A stretch of DNA of 64,000 bases from Pseudomonas putida (GCF_026625125.1 NZ_CP113097.1:4512001-4576000), one strand, 5' to 3'; positions 29,238 through 37,445 are shown, counted from the stretch's first letter. Notes: a model not told the origin generated them from the sequence alone. Made by a program: numbers and translations.

Positions 29238-29948
29238 ATGTCCGAACCCGTCCGCCTGTCCAAACGCCTCATCGAGCAGCTCGGTTGCTCACGTCGGGAG
29301 GCAGAGCTGTACATCGAAGGAGGCTGGGTCACGGTCGATGGCGTGGTAGTCGAGCAGCCTCAGTTCAAGGTTGACCAGCAAGCGGTCGAGCTGTTGCCGG
29401 GCGCCAATGCCGAGGCGCTTGACCCGGTTACCCTGCTGCTCAACCAGCCTGCCGGTGTCGATATGGATACGGCCCGCGCCAGCATCAACATGGCCAGCCT
29501 CAGCGAAGCGCATCGCGAAGGCGTGCGGCCGCTGCACGGGCACTTCACCCGGCTGACCTGTTCGGCCCCCTTGGAGCGCGGAGCCAGTGGCCTGCAGGTG
29601 TTCACCCAGGATTGGCGGGTTACCCGCAAGATCGAAGCCGACCTGCGTCGCCTGGAACAGGAATACATCATCGAAGTGCGCGGCGAGACTACGCCACAGG
29701 CGCTGGAGCGCCTGGCGCGCGGCGCGACGCGCAATGATCGGGAACTGCCCAAGGCCAAGGCCAGCTGGCAGAACGAGACCCACCTGCGCCTGGCCCTGAA
29801 AAATCCACAGCCTGGGCAAATCTCCGAGATCTGCGCCTACCTGCGCCTGGAAATCCTCAGCATGCGCCGCATTCGCCTGGGTGGTGTCTCCATGGGCAAG
29901 CTGCCCGTGGGCAACTGGCGCTACCTGGCCGGCACTGAACGTTTCTAA
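29238..29948 (+). CDS. RsuA/RluF-like pseudouridine synthase family protein with atypical active site
   Basis: Protein of 236 residues. An S4 RNA-binding domain occupies about residues 5-55 (VRLSKRLIEQLGCSRREAELYI). The synthase domain follows, with the family's closing motif MRRIRLGGVSMGKLPVGNWRYL near the end. Family members have a GRLDxxTxGL motif with the catalytic Asp. Here the aligned stretch is APLERGASGLQVFTQD, so Glu113 stands at the catalytic Asp position, and the flanking Gly, Arg and Thr are also changed. The Lys of the family's KEY motif is Gln (QEYIIEV). It may be inactive, RNA-binding only, or of altered chemistry. It starts a run of three closely spaced genes (with 29996 and 30464). 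Confidence 0.8.
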   Translation: MSEPVRLSKRLIEQLGCSRREAELYIEGGWVTVDGVVVEQPQFKVDQQAVELLPGANAEALDPVTLLLNQPAGVDMDTARASINMASLSEAHREGVRPLHGHFTRLTCSAPLERGASGLQVFTQDWRVTRKIEADLRRLEQEYIIEVRGETTPQALERLARGATRNDRELPKAKASWQNETHLRLALKNPQPGQISEICAYLRLEILSMRRIRLGGVSMGKLPVGNWRYLAGTERF

Positions 29949-29995
29949 GCAATGCGCCACGCCCTGGCGTGGCATTTGAACAGGATTTTGCAGCA

Positions 29996-30457
29996 ATGAA
30001 CCACAACGATGTACTGCGCAGCCTGCGCTACATGCTCAAGGTGAACGACGCCAAGATGGCCGAGATCATCGCGCTCTCGGGCCTGGAAGTTAATCCGGTA
30101 GTGCTCGCCACCTACCTGATGAAAGAGGACGAGGCCGGCTTTGTGCGTTGCCCCGAACGGGTCATGGCGCACTTTCTCGACGGTTTGGTCTTCTATCGCC
30201 GCGGCAAGGACGACAGCCGTCCGCCACAGCCTGTTGAGCTGCCGGTGACCAACAACACCATCCTCAAGAAGCTGCGCGTAGCCTTCGAGCTCAAGGAAGA
30301 CGACCTGCATGCGATCCTCAAGTCGGTCAACTTCCCGGTTTCCAAGCCCGAACTCAGCGCACTGTTCCGCAAGGTGGGCCATGACAACTATCGGCCTTGC
30401 GGCGACCAGTTGCTGCGCAACTTCCTCAAGGGCCTGACCCTGCGCGTACGCGGCTGA
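29996..30457 (+). CDS. DUF1456 (YehS-like) family protein
   Basis: Cytoplasmic protein of 153 residues made of two copies of a domain of about 65 residues. Each begins with a similar helix pattern (NDVLRSLRYMLKVNDAKMAEI at the start; NTILKKLRVAFELKEDDLHAI in the second half), the signature of DUF1456. The function of the family is unknown. It lies 47 bases after the RsuA-like gene and six bases before trmO, suggesting one transcript. The start ATG at 29996 begins the first repeat directly. Confidence 0.85.
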   Translation: MNHNDVLRSLRYMLKVNDAKMAEIIALSGLEVNPVVLATYLMKEDEAGFVRCPERVMAHFLDGLVFYRRGKDDSRPPQPVELPVTNNTILKKLRVAFELKEDDLHAILKSVNFPVSKPELSALFRKVGHDNYRPCGDQLLRNFLKGLTLRVRG

Positions 30458-30463
30458 CTCGCG

Positions 30464-31159
30464 ATGCACCATACGGTTTCGCCTGTTGGCATCGTGCGCT
30501 CCTGCTTCAAGGAGAAATTCGCCATCCCACGGCAGCCACAGCTGGCGCCGGCTGCACGTGGGATACTTGAGTTGCTGCCACCGTTCGACCAAGGCGAGGC
30601 CGTGGCGGGCCTGGAGCAGGTCAGCCATGTGTGGCTGTTGTTCCTGTTCCATCAGGCCCTGGAAGACAAGCCACGCCTCAAGGTGCGCCCACCCCGCTTG
30701 GGCGGCAACAAGAGCATGGGCGTGTTCGCCACGCGAGCGACCCACCGGCCCAATGGCATCGGCCAGTCGGTGGTGCGCCTGGAGGGGGTGGAACCGGGGC
30801 GGCTGCTACTGTCCGGCATCGATCTGCTCGATGGCACGCCGGTGCTGGACATCAAACCGTATGTTCCCTATGCCGACAGCATCGCCGGGGCGAACAACCT
30901 GATGGCCAGCGATGCGCCTGCCGCGATCGCCGTGCAATGGGGCGATAGTGCCCTGCCCCAGGCCCGCGAACACGCCCTGCGCCTGGGCGAGCCACTGGTG
31001 GAGCTGATCGAGCAGTGCCTGGCACAGGACCCTCGACCGGCCTATCAGGTGCCAGTACCGGACCGGGTGTACGGGGTGAAGTTCTGGGATGTGCAGGTCA
31101 GGTGGCACTACCCGCAGCCGGAAGTGATTCGGGTGCTTGAGGTCGTTGCGGAAAACTGA
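30464..31159 (+). CDS. trmO: tRNA (N6-threonylcarbamoyladenosine37-N6)-methyltransferase TrmO
   Basis: Protein of 231 residues of the TsaA/TrmO (UPF0066) family, a SAM-dependent enzyme that methylates t6A37 of tRNA-Thr. The N-terminal beta-barrel domain shows the family motifs VSHVWLLFLFHQ, RPPRLGGNKSMGVFATRATHRPN and GLxxLDGTPVLDIKPYVPY (here GIDLLDGTPVLDIKPYVPY). A small C-terminal domain ends with YGVKFWDVQVRW. It is followed by a REP pair. Confidence 0.92.
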   Translation: MHHTVSPVGIVRSCFKEKFAIPRQPQLAPAARGILELLPPFDQGEAVAGLEQVSHVWLLFLFHQALEDKPRLKVRPPRLGGNKSMGVFATRATHRPNGIGQSVVRLEGVEPGRLLLSGIDLLDGTPVLDIKPYVPYADSIAGANNLMASDAPAAIAVQWGDSALPQAREHALRLGEPLVELIEQCLAQDPRPAYQVPVPDRVYGVKFWDVQVRWHYPQPEVIRVLEVVAEN

Positions 31160-31202
31160 AGGCACTGGCAGCCTCAGGCGCACAGGCTTAATGGCCTTGT
31201 CA

Positions 31203-31306
31203 GGGCTGCTGCGCAGCCAATCGCCGGCAAGCCGGCTCCCACAGGGACCGCGCAGTCATTGAGGCCTGCGCTGTACCTGTGGGGGCCGGCTTGCCGGCGA
31301 TGGGCC
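31203..31306. repeat. Inverted pair of REP-like elements between trmO and fpr
   Basis: Left unit 31203-31245 (gggctgctgcgcagccaatc, then gccggcaagccggctcccac) and right inverse unit 31276-31306 (cctgtgggggccggcttgcc then ggcgatgggcc). The same family as the pair at 8474-8600, with about 30 bases between units. It lies between two convergent genes, the usual place for these elements. Confidence 0.8.
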
Positions 31307-31354
31307 GTAAAGCGCTTGGCTGACTGGCATCAGGCCAAGCTTGCTACCGGTCGA

Positions 31355-32134
31355 TTACTTCTCGACGAAGGCACGTTCGATCAGGTAGTCACCCGGCTCA
31401 CGCATGCGCGGGGAGATCTTCAGGCCGAAGCTGTCGAGGACCTCGCTGGTCTCGTCGAGCATGCTCGGGCTACCACAGATCATCGCGCGGTCGTCCTGCG
31501 GGTTGATCGGTGGCAGGCCAATGTCGCTGAACAGCTTGCCGCTGCGCATCAGGTCGGTCAGACGGCCCTGGTTCTCGAACGGCTCGCGGGTCACGGTCGG
31601 GTAGTAGATCAGCTTGTCACGCACCGCTTCACCGAAGAACTCGTTCTGCGGCAGGTGTTCGGTGATGAACTCGCGATAGGCCACTTCATTCACGTAACGC
31701 ACACCGTGCACCAGGATCACTTTCTCGAAGCGCTCGTAGGTTTCCGGGTCCTGAATGACGCTCATGAACGGCGCCAGGCCAGTGCCGGTGCTCAGCAGGT
31801 ACAGATGCTTGCCCGGGTTGAGGTCGTCGAGGACCAGCGTGCCGGTAGGCTTCTTGCTGATGATGATCTCGTCGCCTTCCTTCAGGTGCTGCAGCTGGGA
31901 GGTCAGCGGACCGTCCGGCACCTTGATGCTGAAAAATTCCAGATGCTCTTCCCAGTTGGGCGAAGCGATGGAGTAGGCGCGCATGAGCGGACGGCCGCTG
32001 TCCTGCTGCAGGCCGATCATCACGAACTGACCGTTCTCGAAGCGCAGGCCCGGGTCGCGGGTGCACTTGAAGCTGAACAGAGTGTCGTTCCAGTGATGCA
32101 CACTGAGGACACGTTCGTGGTTCATGTTGCTCAT
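31355..32134 (-). CDS. fpr: Ferredoxin-NADP+ reductase Fpr
   Basis: FAD-dependent reductase of 259 residues that moves electrons between NADPH and ferredoxin or flavodoxin. The FAD-binding motif RAYSIASPNW (R-x-Y-S) lies near residues 50-60, the NADP-binding part includes LLSTGTGLAPFMSVI, and the C-terminus ends ERAFVEK as in the bacterial subclass I enzymes. I chose the ATG at 32132-32134 (MSNMNHERVL), which has GGAG about ten bases upstream. It diverges from finR; in P. putida FinR is needed for fpr induction under oxidative stress (known from the family, not shown here). Confidence 0.96.
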   Translation of the reverse strand: MSNMNHERVLSVHHWNDTLFSFKCTRDPGLRFENGQFVMIGLQQDSGRPLMRAYSIASPNWEEHLEFFSIKVPDGPLTSQLQHLKEGDEIIISKKPTGTLVLDDLNPGKHLYLLSTGTGLAPFMSVIQDPETYERFEKVILVHGVRYVNEVAYREFITEHLPQNEFFGEAVRDKLIYYPTVTREPFENQGRLTDLMRSGKLFSDIGLPPINPQDDRAMICGSPSMLDETSEVLDSFGLKISPRMREPGDYLIERAFVEK

Positions 32135-32203
32135 CGATGGGGCTCCTGAAGAAAACGCAGCGCGCAAAGCGCACAGTTGCGCGATAGTTTAGGGGCAGCG
32201 ACA

Positions 32204-32231
32204 ATATCTGTTAACTGAATTATCAAGATAT
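32204..32231. promoter_or_regulatory. Candidate FinR operator in the fpr-finR intergenic region
   Basis: Inverted repeat atatct (32204-32209) and agatat (32226-32231) with a 16-base spacer of AT-rich sequence, plus a third agatat at 32248-32253 overlapping the finR start. Position between a LysR-type regulator gene and its target is as expected for an operator; binding is inferred. Confidence 0.5.
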
Positions 32232-32251
32232 GTGTTATCGGTTATATAGAT

Positions 32252-33178
32252 ATGCGATTCACACTTCGTCAGCTACAGGTATTCGTCGCCGTGGCCCAGC
32301 ATCAGAGCGTCTCTCGAGCCGCCAGCGTGCTGGCCCTGTCGCAGTCGGCTGCCAGCACGTCCATCACTGAACTGGAGCGGCAATCGAGCTGCCAGTTGTT
32401 CGACCGTGCAGGTAAACGCTTGGCCCTCAATGCCTTGGGCCATCAGTTGCTGCCGCAAGCGGTTGCGCTGCTCGACCAGGCCAAGGAGATCGAAGACCTG
32501 CTCAACGGCAAGTCCGGTTTTGGCTCACTGGCAGTCGGCGCCACACTGACCATTGGCAACTACCTGGCCACCTTGCTGATCGGCAGCTTCATGCAGGTAC
32601 ACCCGGAAAGCCAGGTCAAACTGCACGTGCAGAACACCGCCCATATCGTGCACCAGGTTGCACAATACGAAATTGATCTGGGTCTGATCGAAGGCGACTG
32701 CAGCCATCCAGACCTGGAGGTGCAGCCTTGGGTGGAGGACGAACTGGTGGTGTTCTGCGCGCCGCAACACCGGCTGGCCGAGGTGGGCCATGCAGATATC
32801 GAAAGCCTGTCCCAGGAAGCCTGGATCCTGCGTGAGCAGGGTTCTGGGACACGACTGACGTTCGACCAGGCCATGCGCCATCATCGCGCCAACCTGAACA
32901 TCCGCCTGGAGCTGGAGCACACCGAAGCGATCAAACGCGCCGTGGAATCAGGCCTGGGCATTGGCTGCATATCGCGCCTGGCACTGCGCGATGCCTTCCG
33001 GCGTGGCAGCCTGGTGCCGGTTGAAACCCCGGAGCTGGACCTGATGCGCCAGTTCTATTTCATCTGGCACAAGCAAAAATACCAGACCTCGGCCATGCGC
33101 GAGTTTCTCGAGTTATGCCGTAACTTCACCGCAGGCTTCACCCGCAGTGACGAAATTGTTCTGCCGCCGATCGCTTAG
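32252..33178 (+). CDS. finR: LysR-type redox regulator FinR
   Basis: Regulator of 308 residues with an N-terminal winged helix-turn-helix (residues 1-60: VAVAQHQSVSRAASVLALSQSAAS) and a LysR substrate-binding domain. It is divergently placed from fpr, the arrangement from which FinR was named in P. putida. There is no visible ribosome-binding site before the ATG (gttatatagatATG), so it may be translated from a very short or leaderless transcript. Its stop overlaps the dgkA stop from the other strand by three bases. Confidence 0.92.
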   Translation: MRFTLRQLQVFVAVAQHQSVSRAASVLALSQSAASTSITELERQSSCQLFDRAGKRLALNALGHQLLPQAVALLDQAKEIEDLLNGKSGFGSLAVGATLTIGNYLATLLIGSFMQVHPESQVKLHVQNTAHIVHQVAQYEIDLGLIEGDCSHPDLEVQPWVEDELVVFCAPQHRLAEVGHADIESLSQEAWILREQGSGTRLTFDQAMRHHRANLNIRLELEHTEAIKRAVESGLGIGCISRLALRDAFRRGSLVPVETPELDLMRQFYFIWHKQKYQTSAMREFLELCRNFTAGFTRSDEIVLPPIA

Positions 33179-33537
33179 AGCAGGATAACGCCCCAGACCA
33201 ACGCCACCATCGTCAACGCTACGAGTTGCGCAGCACTGCCCATGTCCTTGGCGTTTTTCGAAAGCGGGTGGCGCTCCAGCGAAATACGGTCAATGGCCGC
33301 CTCTACCGCCGAGTTGAACAGTTCGACGATCAGCCCGAGGAGGCACACCGCAATCATGATGGCCCGCTCTGCGCGGCTTACCGGCAGCCAAAAGGCAATC
33401 GGGATCAGCAGCACATTGAGCAGTACCAGTTGACGGAAAGCAGCCTCGCCTTTGAAGGCGGCGCGCAGGCCGTCCAGCGAATAGCCGGCGGCATTGAAGA
33501 TACGTTTGAGGCCGGTCTGGCCTTTGAATGGCGACAT
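33175..33537 (-). CDS. dgkA: Diacylglycerol kinase
   Basis: Small trimeric inner-membrane kinase of 120 residues that recycles diacylglycerol to phosphatidic acid. Three membrane helices are visible, with the active-site motif VELFNSAVEAAIDRI (about residues 75-90). I chose the ATG at 33535-33537 (MSPFKGQTGLKRI), which opens the amphipathic N-terminal helix of the family. Confidence 0.94.
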   Translation of the reverse strand: MSPFKGQTGLKRIFNAAGYSLDGLRAAFKGEAAFRQLVLLNVLLIPIAFWLPVSRAERAIMIAVCLLGLIVELFNSAVEAAIDRISLERHPLSKNAKDMGSAAQLVALTMVALVWGVILL

Positions 33538-33610
33538 GTGCGTCACTTCACCGATGAAAGGCCAGCAGACTAGTCCAAAACGAGTCAAAAAAGCGTGAAG
33601 CTGCAAGCAG

Positions 33611-34255
33611 TTAGCTGCTTGCAACAGATTCAAGTTGTTGCAGCAGCAAGGCCGCCTGGGTTCGCGTGCGCACGCCCAGCTTGCGAAAGATCGCTGTCAC
33701 ATGAGCCTTGATGGTCGCTTCCGACACATTCAGCTCGTAGGCGATCTGTTTGTTAAGCAAGCCTTCACAGACCATGGTCAGCACGCGAAACTGCTGTGGC
33801 GTAAGGCTGGCCAGGCCTTCGCTGGCGGCTTTGGCCTCGGCCGACACATCGACCCTTTCGAATGCCTGAGGCGGCCACCAAACGTCGCCATCGAGCACCT
33901 TTCTCACTGCATCCTGAATCACTTCCAGCCCACTGGACTTTGGAATGAAGCCACTGGCCCCGAACTCACGGGACTTGACTACCACGGCAGCCTCCTCCTG
34001 GGCCGAGACCATCACCACCGGGATCTGAGGGTACTGGCCACGGAGCAGGACCAGCCCGGAGAAACCATAGGCACCCGGCATGTTCAGGTCCAGCAGGACC
34101 AGATCCCAGTCGGCTTTTTCGCTCAGTCGGCTTTCCAGCTCGGCGATGCTCGCCACCTCGACCAGGCGCACATCCGCACCCAGGCCGAGGGTGACGGCCT
34201 GGCGCAGAGCGCTACGAAACAGTGGGTGGTCATCGGCAATCAGGATTTCGTACAT
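33611..34255 (-). CDS. erdR: LuxR/NarL-type response regulator (ErdR-like)
   Basis: Response regulator of 214 residues. The receiver domain carries the acidic pair Asp8-Asp9 and the phosphorylation site Asp56 (LVLLDLNMPG). A LuxR-type helix-turn-helix occupies about residues 150-210 (LTPQQFRVLTMVCEGLLNKQ; LNVSEATIKAHVTAIFRKLG). By sequence and neighbourhood (next to dgkA) it matches ErdR, which controls ethanol and acetate metabolism genes in pseudomonads. No cognate kinase is adjacent. The ATG at 34259-34261 two codons upstream (MAMYE) is an equally possible start. Confidence 0.85.
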   Translation of the reverse strand: MYEILIADDHPLFRSALRQAVTLGLGADVRLVEVASIAELESRLSEKADWDLVLLDLNMPGAYGFSGLVLLRGQYPQIPVVMVSAQEEAAVVVKSREFGASGFIPKSSGLEVIQDAVRKVLDGDVWWPPQAFERVDVSAEAKAASEGLASLTPQQFRVLTMVCEGLLNKQIAYELNVSEATIKAHVTAIFRKLGVRTRTQAALLLQQLESVASS

Positions 34256-34439
34256 GGCCATCGATCTAAGGATCCTGTTCTGTGCCAGGCGCAGCGGCGG
34301 AATGATAGCGCCCGGCGGGGAATCGGCGCCAAGGTGCCGAGCACAACCGGGCGGGTCAAACCACTCGCCCCGGCGCCTCGCTTCATCCTGGCCGCCAGCC
34401 CCGTCATTATGAACCAAAGTGGGGCTTGTGCCCCTTGGA

Positions 34440-35150
34440 CTATAGGAAGGTATGCAAACGCTGGTGGGTAGCGTCCTGCTCATCCAGTGGCAGACGACGC
34501 TTGCCACTGAGGTAGTGCAGGCTGAACACATCCAGGTACGCATCCAGGGCTTGGGAAGCCTGGTGGTCACCCGCAAGGTCCAAGCACATGGCAGCCACTT
34601 CCGCAGTGCAGAAATGATCATCGCGCTTGGAGCGGCGCAAGCGATAGCGCGACATCTGCTCAGCTTGCAGGCTGAGCACCGGGAAGCGGTCAAGATAAGG
34701 GCTCTTGCGGAACATTTTGCGGGCTTCGGTCCAGGTAGCGTCCAGCAGGATGAACAAAGGCCGCTTGCCCGGCACACGAACTACCTCGCTGACCACCCGC
34801 TCCTGGGCGACGAATTCCCCGGGGAAGACGATGTACGGCTGCCACTGGGGGTCTGCCAGCAGGGTCAACAATCGTTCGTCCACCGCCGTGCGCAACCAGC
34901 CGAAGGCAGAGGTCTCTTCGATGACGTCGGCGATCAGCCAGCCGGTGTTGGTGGGCTTCAGTGGCTCGGTATCATGCATCAACAGGCATACACCCGAGTC
35001 GGCCTGCACCTTTGGCTTCCAGGCACATAGACAATGGGTGGCGATAACCCGACAGTCAGGGCAACGTTCGGCACGTGAGCCACGAGCAATGAACGGCTTG
35101 ATGCTGCGGGCCAGCCGTTCGGCGCGCAGGCGCGCTACCGCATGGCTCAT
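34440..35150 (-). CDS. DTW-domain protein (tRNA-uridine aminocarboxypropyltransferase family)
   Basis: Protein of 236 residues with a zinc-binding start (CPDCRVIATHCLC, about residues 30-42) and the DxTW signature as LLDATWTEARKMFRKSP (about residues 135-150). Members such as TapT (YfiP) of E. coli make acp3U at position 47 of several tRNAs from SAM. I chose the ATG at 35148-35150 (MSHAVARLRAERL); the longer in-frame extension has no family similarity. Monocistronic. Confidence 0.88.
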   Translation of the reverse strand: MSHAVARLRAERLARSIKPFIARGSRAERCPDCRVIATHCLCAWKPKVQADSGVCLLMHDTEPLKPTNTGWLIADVIEETSAFGWLRTAVDERLLTLLADPQWQPYIVFPGEFVAQERVVSEVVRVPGKRPLFILLDATWTEARKMFRKSPYLDRFPVLSLQAEQMSRYRLRRSKRDDHFCTAEVAAMCLDLAGDHQASQALDAYLDVFSLHYLSGKRRLPLDEQDATHQRLHTFL

Positions 35151-35264
35151 GCTGGCAAGCCTCGGAACAGGTTGTGACTGGACACTGCGATAACTCGATG
35201 AAAACAAAGCGCCATTCTATCAGAGCGGGCGTCATTTGCCGTGCAGCTGGACGGGCTGGTCCTT

Positions 35265-35270
35265 TATAAT
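35265..35270 (+). promoter_or_regulatory. Candidate -10 box upstream of the PA3611-family gene
   Basis: Perfect TATAAT about 100 bases before the gene start, with a small cccgc/gcggg hairpin in the leader at about 35295-35311. No convincing -35 box at 17 bases; the call is tentative. Confidence 0.4.
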
Positions 35271-35372
35271 CGGCGTTTGGTGGCCGCGAGCCTACCCGCG
35301 ATACTGCGGGTTTCATGGAACACCAGCCGTCTGCGCATGTCGAAGCGCCAGTCACCGAACCAGGAGAGATTC

Positions 35373-35792
35373 ATGCTGCGTCTTATCGTCCCGACCCTGA
35401 GCCTGTTGCTCACCCTGCCACTGGCAGCCCAGGGGGCCTCCAAGCAGGAGTTCGAGCTGAACAAGCTGCTGGAAAAGGTCGCCAAGCAAAGCAGCGTCGG
35501 CACCCCAAGGGCCATCAACGAAGATATCCTCGACCAGGGCTATACCGTTGAAGGCAGAGCACTGGTCAATCACCTGAGCGTACGCGCCGAGCACGCCGCA
35601 CGCATGCAGGAAAAACCCGCCGAGGTGCGTAGCCAATTGGGTGACAGCGTCTGCCGCAATAGCGGCTACCGCAACCTGATGTCCAAAGGCGCCGTGATGG
35701 TCTATCGCTTCACCGTCTACAAGACCAACGAACCTGTCATGGACCAGGCCTTCGACGCTGCCAGCTGCACTGCCGGCAACAAGAAGAAGTGA
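35373..35792 (+). CDS. PA3611-family secreted protein
   Basis: Exported protein of 139 residues: signal peptide at 1-21 (LTLPLAAQGA), then a small helical/beta domain with two Cys (DSVCRNSGYRNLM and AASCTAGNKKK) that could form a disulfide. It resembles PA3611 of P. aeruginosa, described there as quorum-sensing regulated, and has the same neighbourhood (erdR, dgkA, recA). The biochemical role is unknown. AGGAGA is placed seven bases before the ATG. Confidence 0.82.
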   Translation: MLRLIVPTLSLLLTLPLAAQGASKQEFELNKLLEKVAKQSSVGTPRAINEDILDQGYTVEGRALVNHLSVRAEHAARMQEKPAEVRSQLGDSVCRNSGYRNLMSKGAVMVYRFTVYKTNEPVMDQAFDAASCTAGNKKK

Positions 35793-35996
35793 TCAACTGA
35801 CCCGCTCATCCTCCGCGCGCTGCGGCTCTTCGTCGGCGCGCATCTCTGCCAAAAGCGCCTGCAGATAGGGTGATTGGCATTCCAACGCAGCCAACCGCCG
35901 CAAGCACTCCGCTTCCAGGCTCACATGATGGACCTGGGCCGCATGTTCCAGCTGCTGATACAGCTGCCGGTCTACCTCGATGACCAAGCGATGCAT
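35793..35996 (-). CDS. Small Arc/ribbon-helix-helix-like protein
   Basis: Protein of 67 residues: MHRLVIEVDRQLYQQLEHAAQVHHVSLEAE forms one strand followed by two helices, the pattern of an Arc/MetJ ribbon-helix-helix protein, with an acidic tail. GGAGG lies six bases before the ATG at 35994-35996, which decides the start; a longer in-frame reading is not supported. Convergent with the PA3611-family gene (stops adjacent). No toxin gene is next to it. Confidence 0.7.
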   Translation of the reverse strand: MHRLVIEVDRQLYQQLEHAAQVHHVSLEAECLRRLAALECQSPYLQALLAEMRADEEPQRAEDERVS

Positions 35997-36297
35997 ACCG
36001 CCACCTCCTGCATCGACACGTTTCGCTTCTCCAGTTAACCAAACCCTTGCCATCAATGGCCGCGTGCCGACGAGTGGCCGCAGCGATAGTGCCTGCACGA
36101 AGTGGCGCAAGGGTCTAGATTGATAGCGAAGCGCACAAAAACGACAAGATGAATGACGCACTGCATCAGGGCCTTGAAGGCCTACTGCAATGCTCGGGAC
36201 GCACACTCGAGCAAGAGCAGCCAGCGACGCACGTAGTGTCGCGGCCGAGCCCAGCCATCAGCTCGGTCAGAGGTTTTGCTGCAGAAGGAGACGTTGA
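35997..36297. other. 301-base gap between the small RHH gene and the LOG gene
   Basis: Divergent intergenic region that must hold both promoters. No tRNA, repeat or convincing small frame is visible. AGGAGA precedes the LOG gene by about seven bases. Confidence 0.4.
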
Positions 36298-37416
36298 ATG
36301 CCTTACCAACCCAATGAGTATCTGTTCAATCACTTCAGGGACAGTGGTATCGACCTGAGCAAGCTAGACGAACAACTGCAATTGGTCGCACCGGACAGCC
36401 CCAACCTGCCACTGTACCGGGACATGATGCTGACCATCTTGCGCATGGCCCACGACGACACCGATCGCTGGAGTGCCAAGATCACCTTGCAGGCCCTTCG
36501 CGAACTGGACCACTCCTTCCGCAGCCTGCAACGCTACAAGGGCCGGCGCAAGGTCACGGTTTTTGGCTCGGCGCGCACACCGCTGGAACACCCGATGTAT
36601 GCCTTGGCCCGCGAACTGGGCGCCACACTGGCCCGCTCCGACCTGATGGTCATTACCGGCGCAGGTGGCGGCATCATGGCCGCTGCGCATGAAGGCGCGG
36701 GTAGCGACCACAGCCTGGGTTTCAACATCACCCTCCCTTTCGAACAACACGCCAACCCTACAGTGGACGGCACTGACAAGCTGCTGCCCTTCCACTTTTT
36801 CTTCATTCGCAAGCTGTTCTTCGTCAAGGAAGCGGACGCCCTGGTCCTTTGCCCCGGAGGTTTCGGCACGCTCGACGAAGCACTGGAAGTACTGACACTG
36901 ATTCAGACTGGCAAAAGCCCACTGGTACCGGTGGTGCTGCTGGATTCACCAGGTGGCAGCTTCTGGCAAGACTGCCTGGACTTCATCAGCAGGCAACTGG
37001 AAGAAAACCGCTACATCCTACCCAGTGACCTCAAGCTGCTACGCCTGGTGCACAGTGCCGACGAGGCGGTGGAGGAGATCAACCAGTTCTACAGCAACTA
37101 CCACTCCAGCCGTTGGCTGAAGAACCAGTTCGTGATCCGCATGCATCATCGGCTCAGCGACGCAGCACTGCATGAAATTCAGGAAGCCTTCGCCGATTTA
37201 CGGCTCAGCGGTAAGTACTACCAACATGCCGACAGTGGCGCAGAGCATGAAGTAGGCAACTACAACCACCTGACCCGCCTGACCTTTGCCTTCAATGGGC
37301 GCAACCAAGGGCGCCTGCGTGAGCTGGTGGATTTCATCAATCTGTCGGAGAACTGGGCCAAGCCCCAGCCGATGCATACTACACAGCGGGCAAGGGACGC
37401 GCTGAAGGTCAGCTGA
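36298..37416 (+). CDS. LOG family protein (lysine-decarboxylase-like Rossmann fold)
   Basis: Protein of 372 residues with a LOG core at about residues 80-270. The signature PGGFGTLDEALEVLTLIQ and the upstream GAGGGIMAAAHEGA match the family's phosphate-binding and PGGxGTxxE motifs. LOG enzymes release cytokinin-type bases from nucleoside monophosphates, and many bacterial members act as nucleotide phosphoribohydrolases (PpnN-like). N- and C-terminal extensions of about 75 and 100 residues make it the long type II class. Misannotation as lysine decarboxylase is common. Confidence 0.85.
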   Translation: MPYQPNEYLFNHFRDSGIDLSKLDEQLQLVAPDSPNLPLYRDMMLTILRMAHDDTDRWSAKITLQALRELDHSFRSLQRYKGRRKVTVFGSARTPLEHPMYALARELGATLARSDLMVITGAGGGIMAAAHEGAGSDHSLGFNITLPFEQHANPTVDGTDKLLPFHFFFIRKLFFVKEADALVLCPGGFGTLDEALEVLTLIQTGKSPLVPVVLLDSPGGSFWQDCLDFISRQLEENRYILPSDLKLLRLVHSADEAVEEINQFYSNYHSSRWLKNQFVIRMHHRLSDAALHEIQEAFADLRLSGKYYQHADSGAEHEVGNYNHLTRLTFAFNGRNQGRLRELVDFINLSENWAKPQPMHTTQRARDALKVS

Positions 37417-37445
37417 GTACGCCTGCCTGCGATGTGGCTGTTAGA

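Noticed and set aside
36298..37416. Annotation as lysine decarboxylase
   Set aside because: The PGGFGTLDE motif belongs to LOG/phosphoribohydrolase proteins; no pyridoxal-phosphate site is present.
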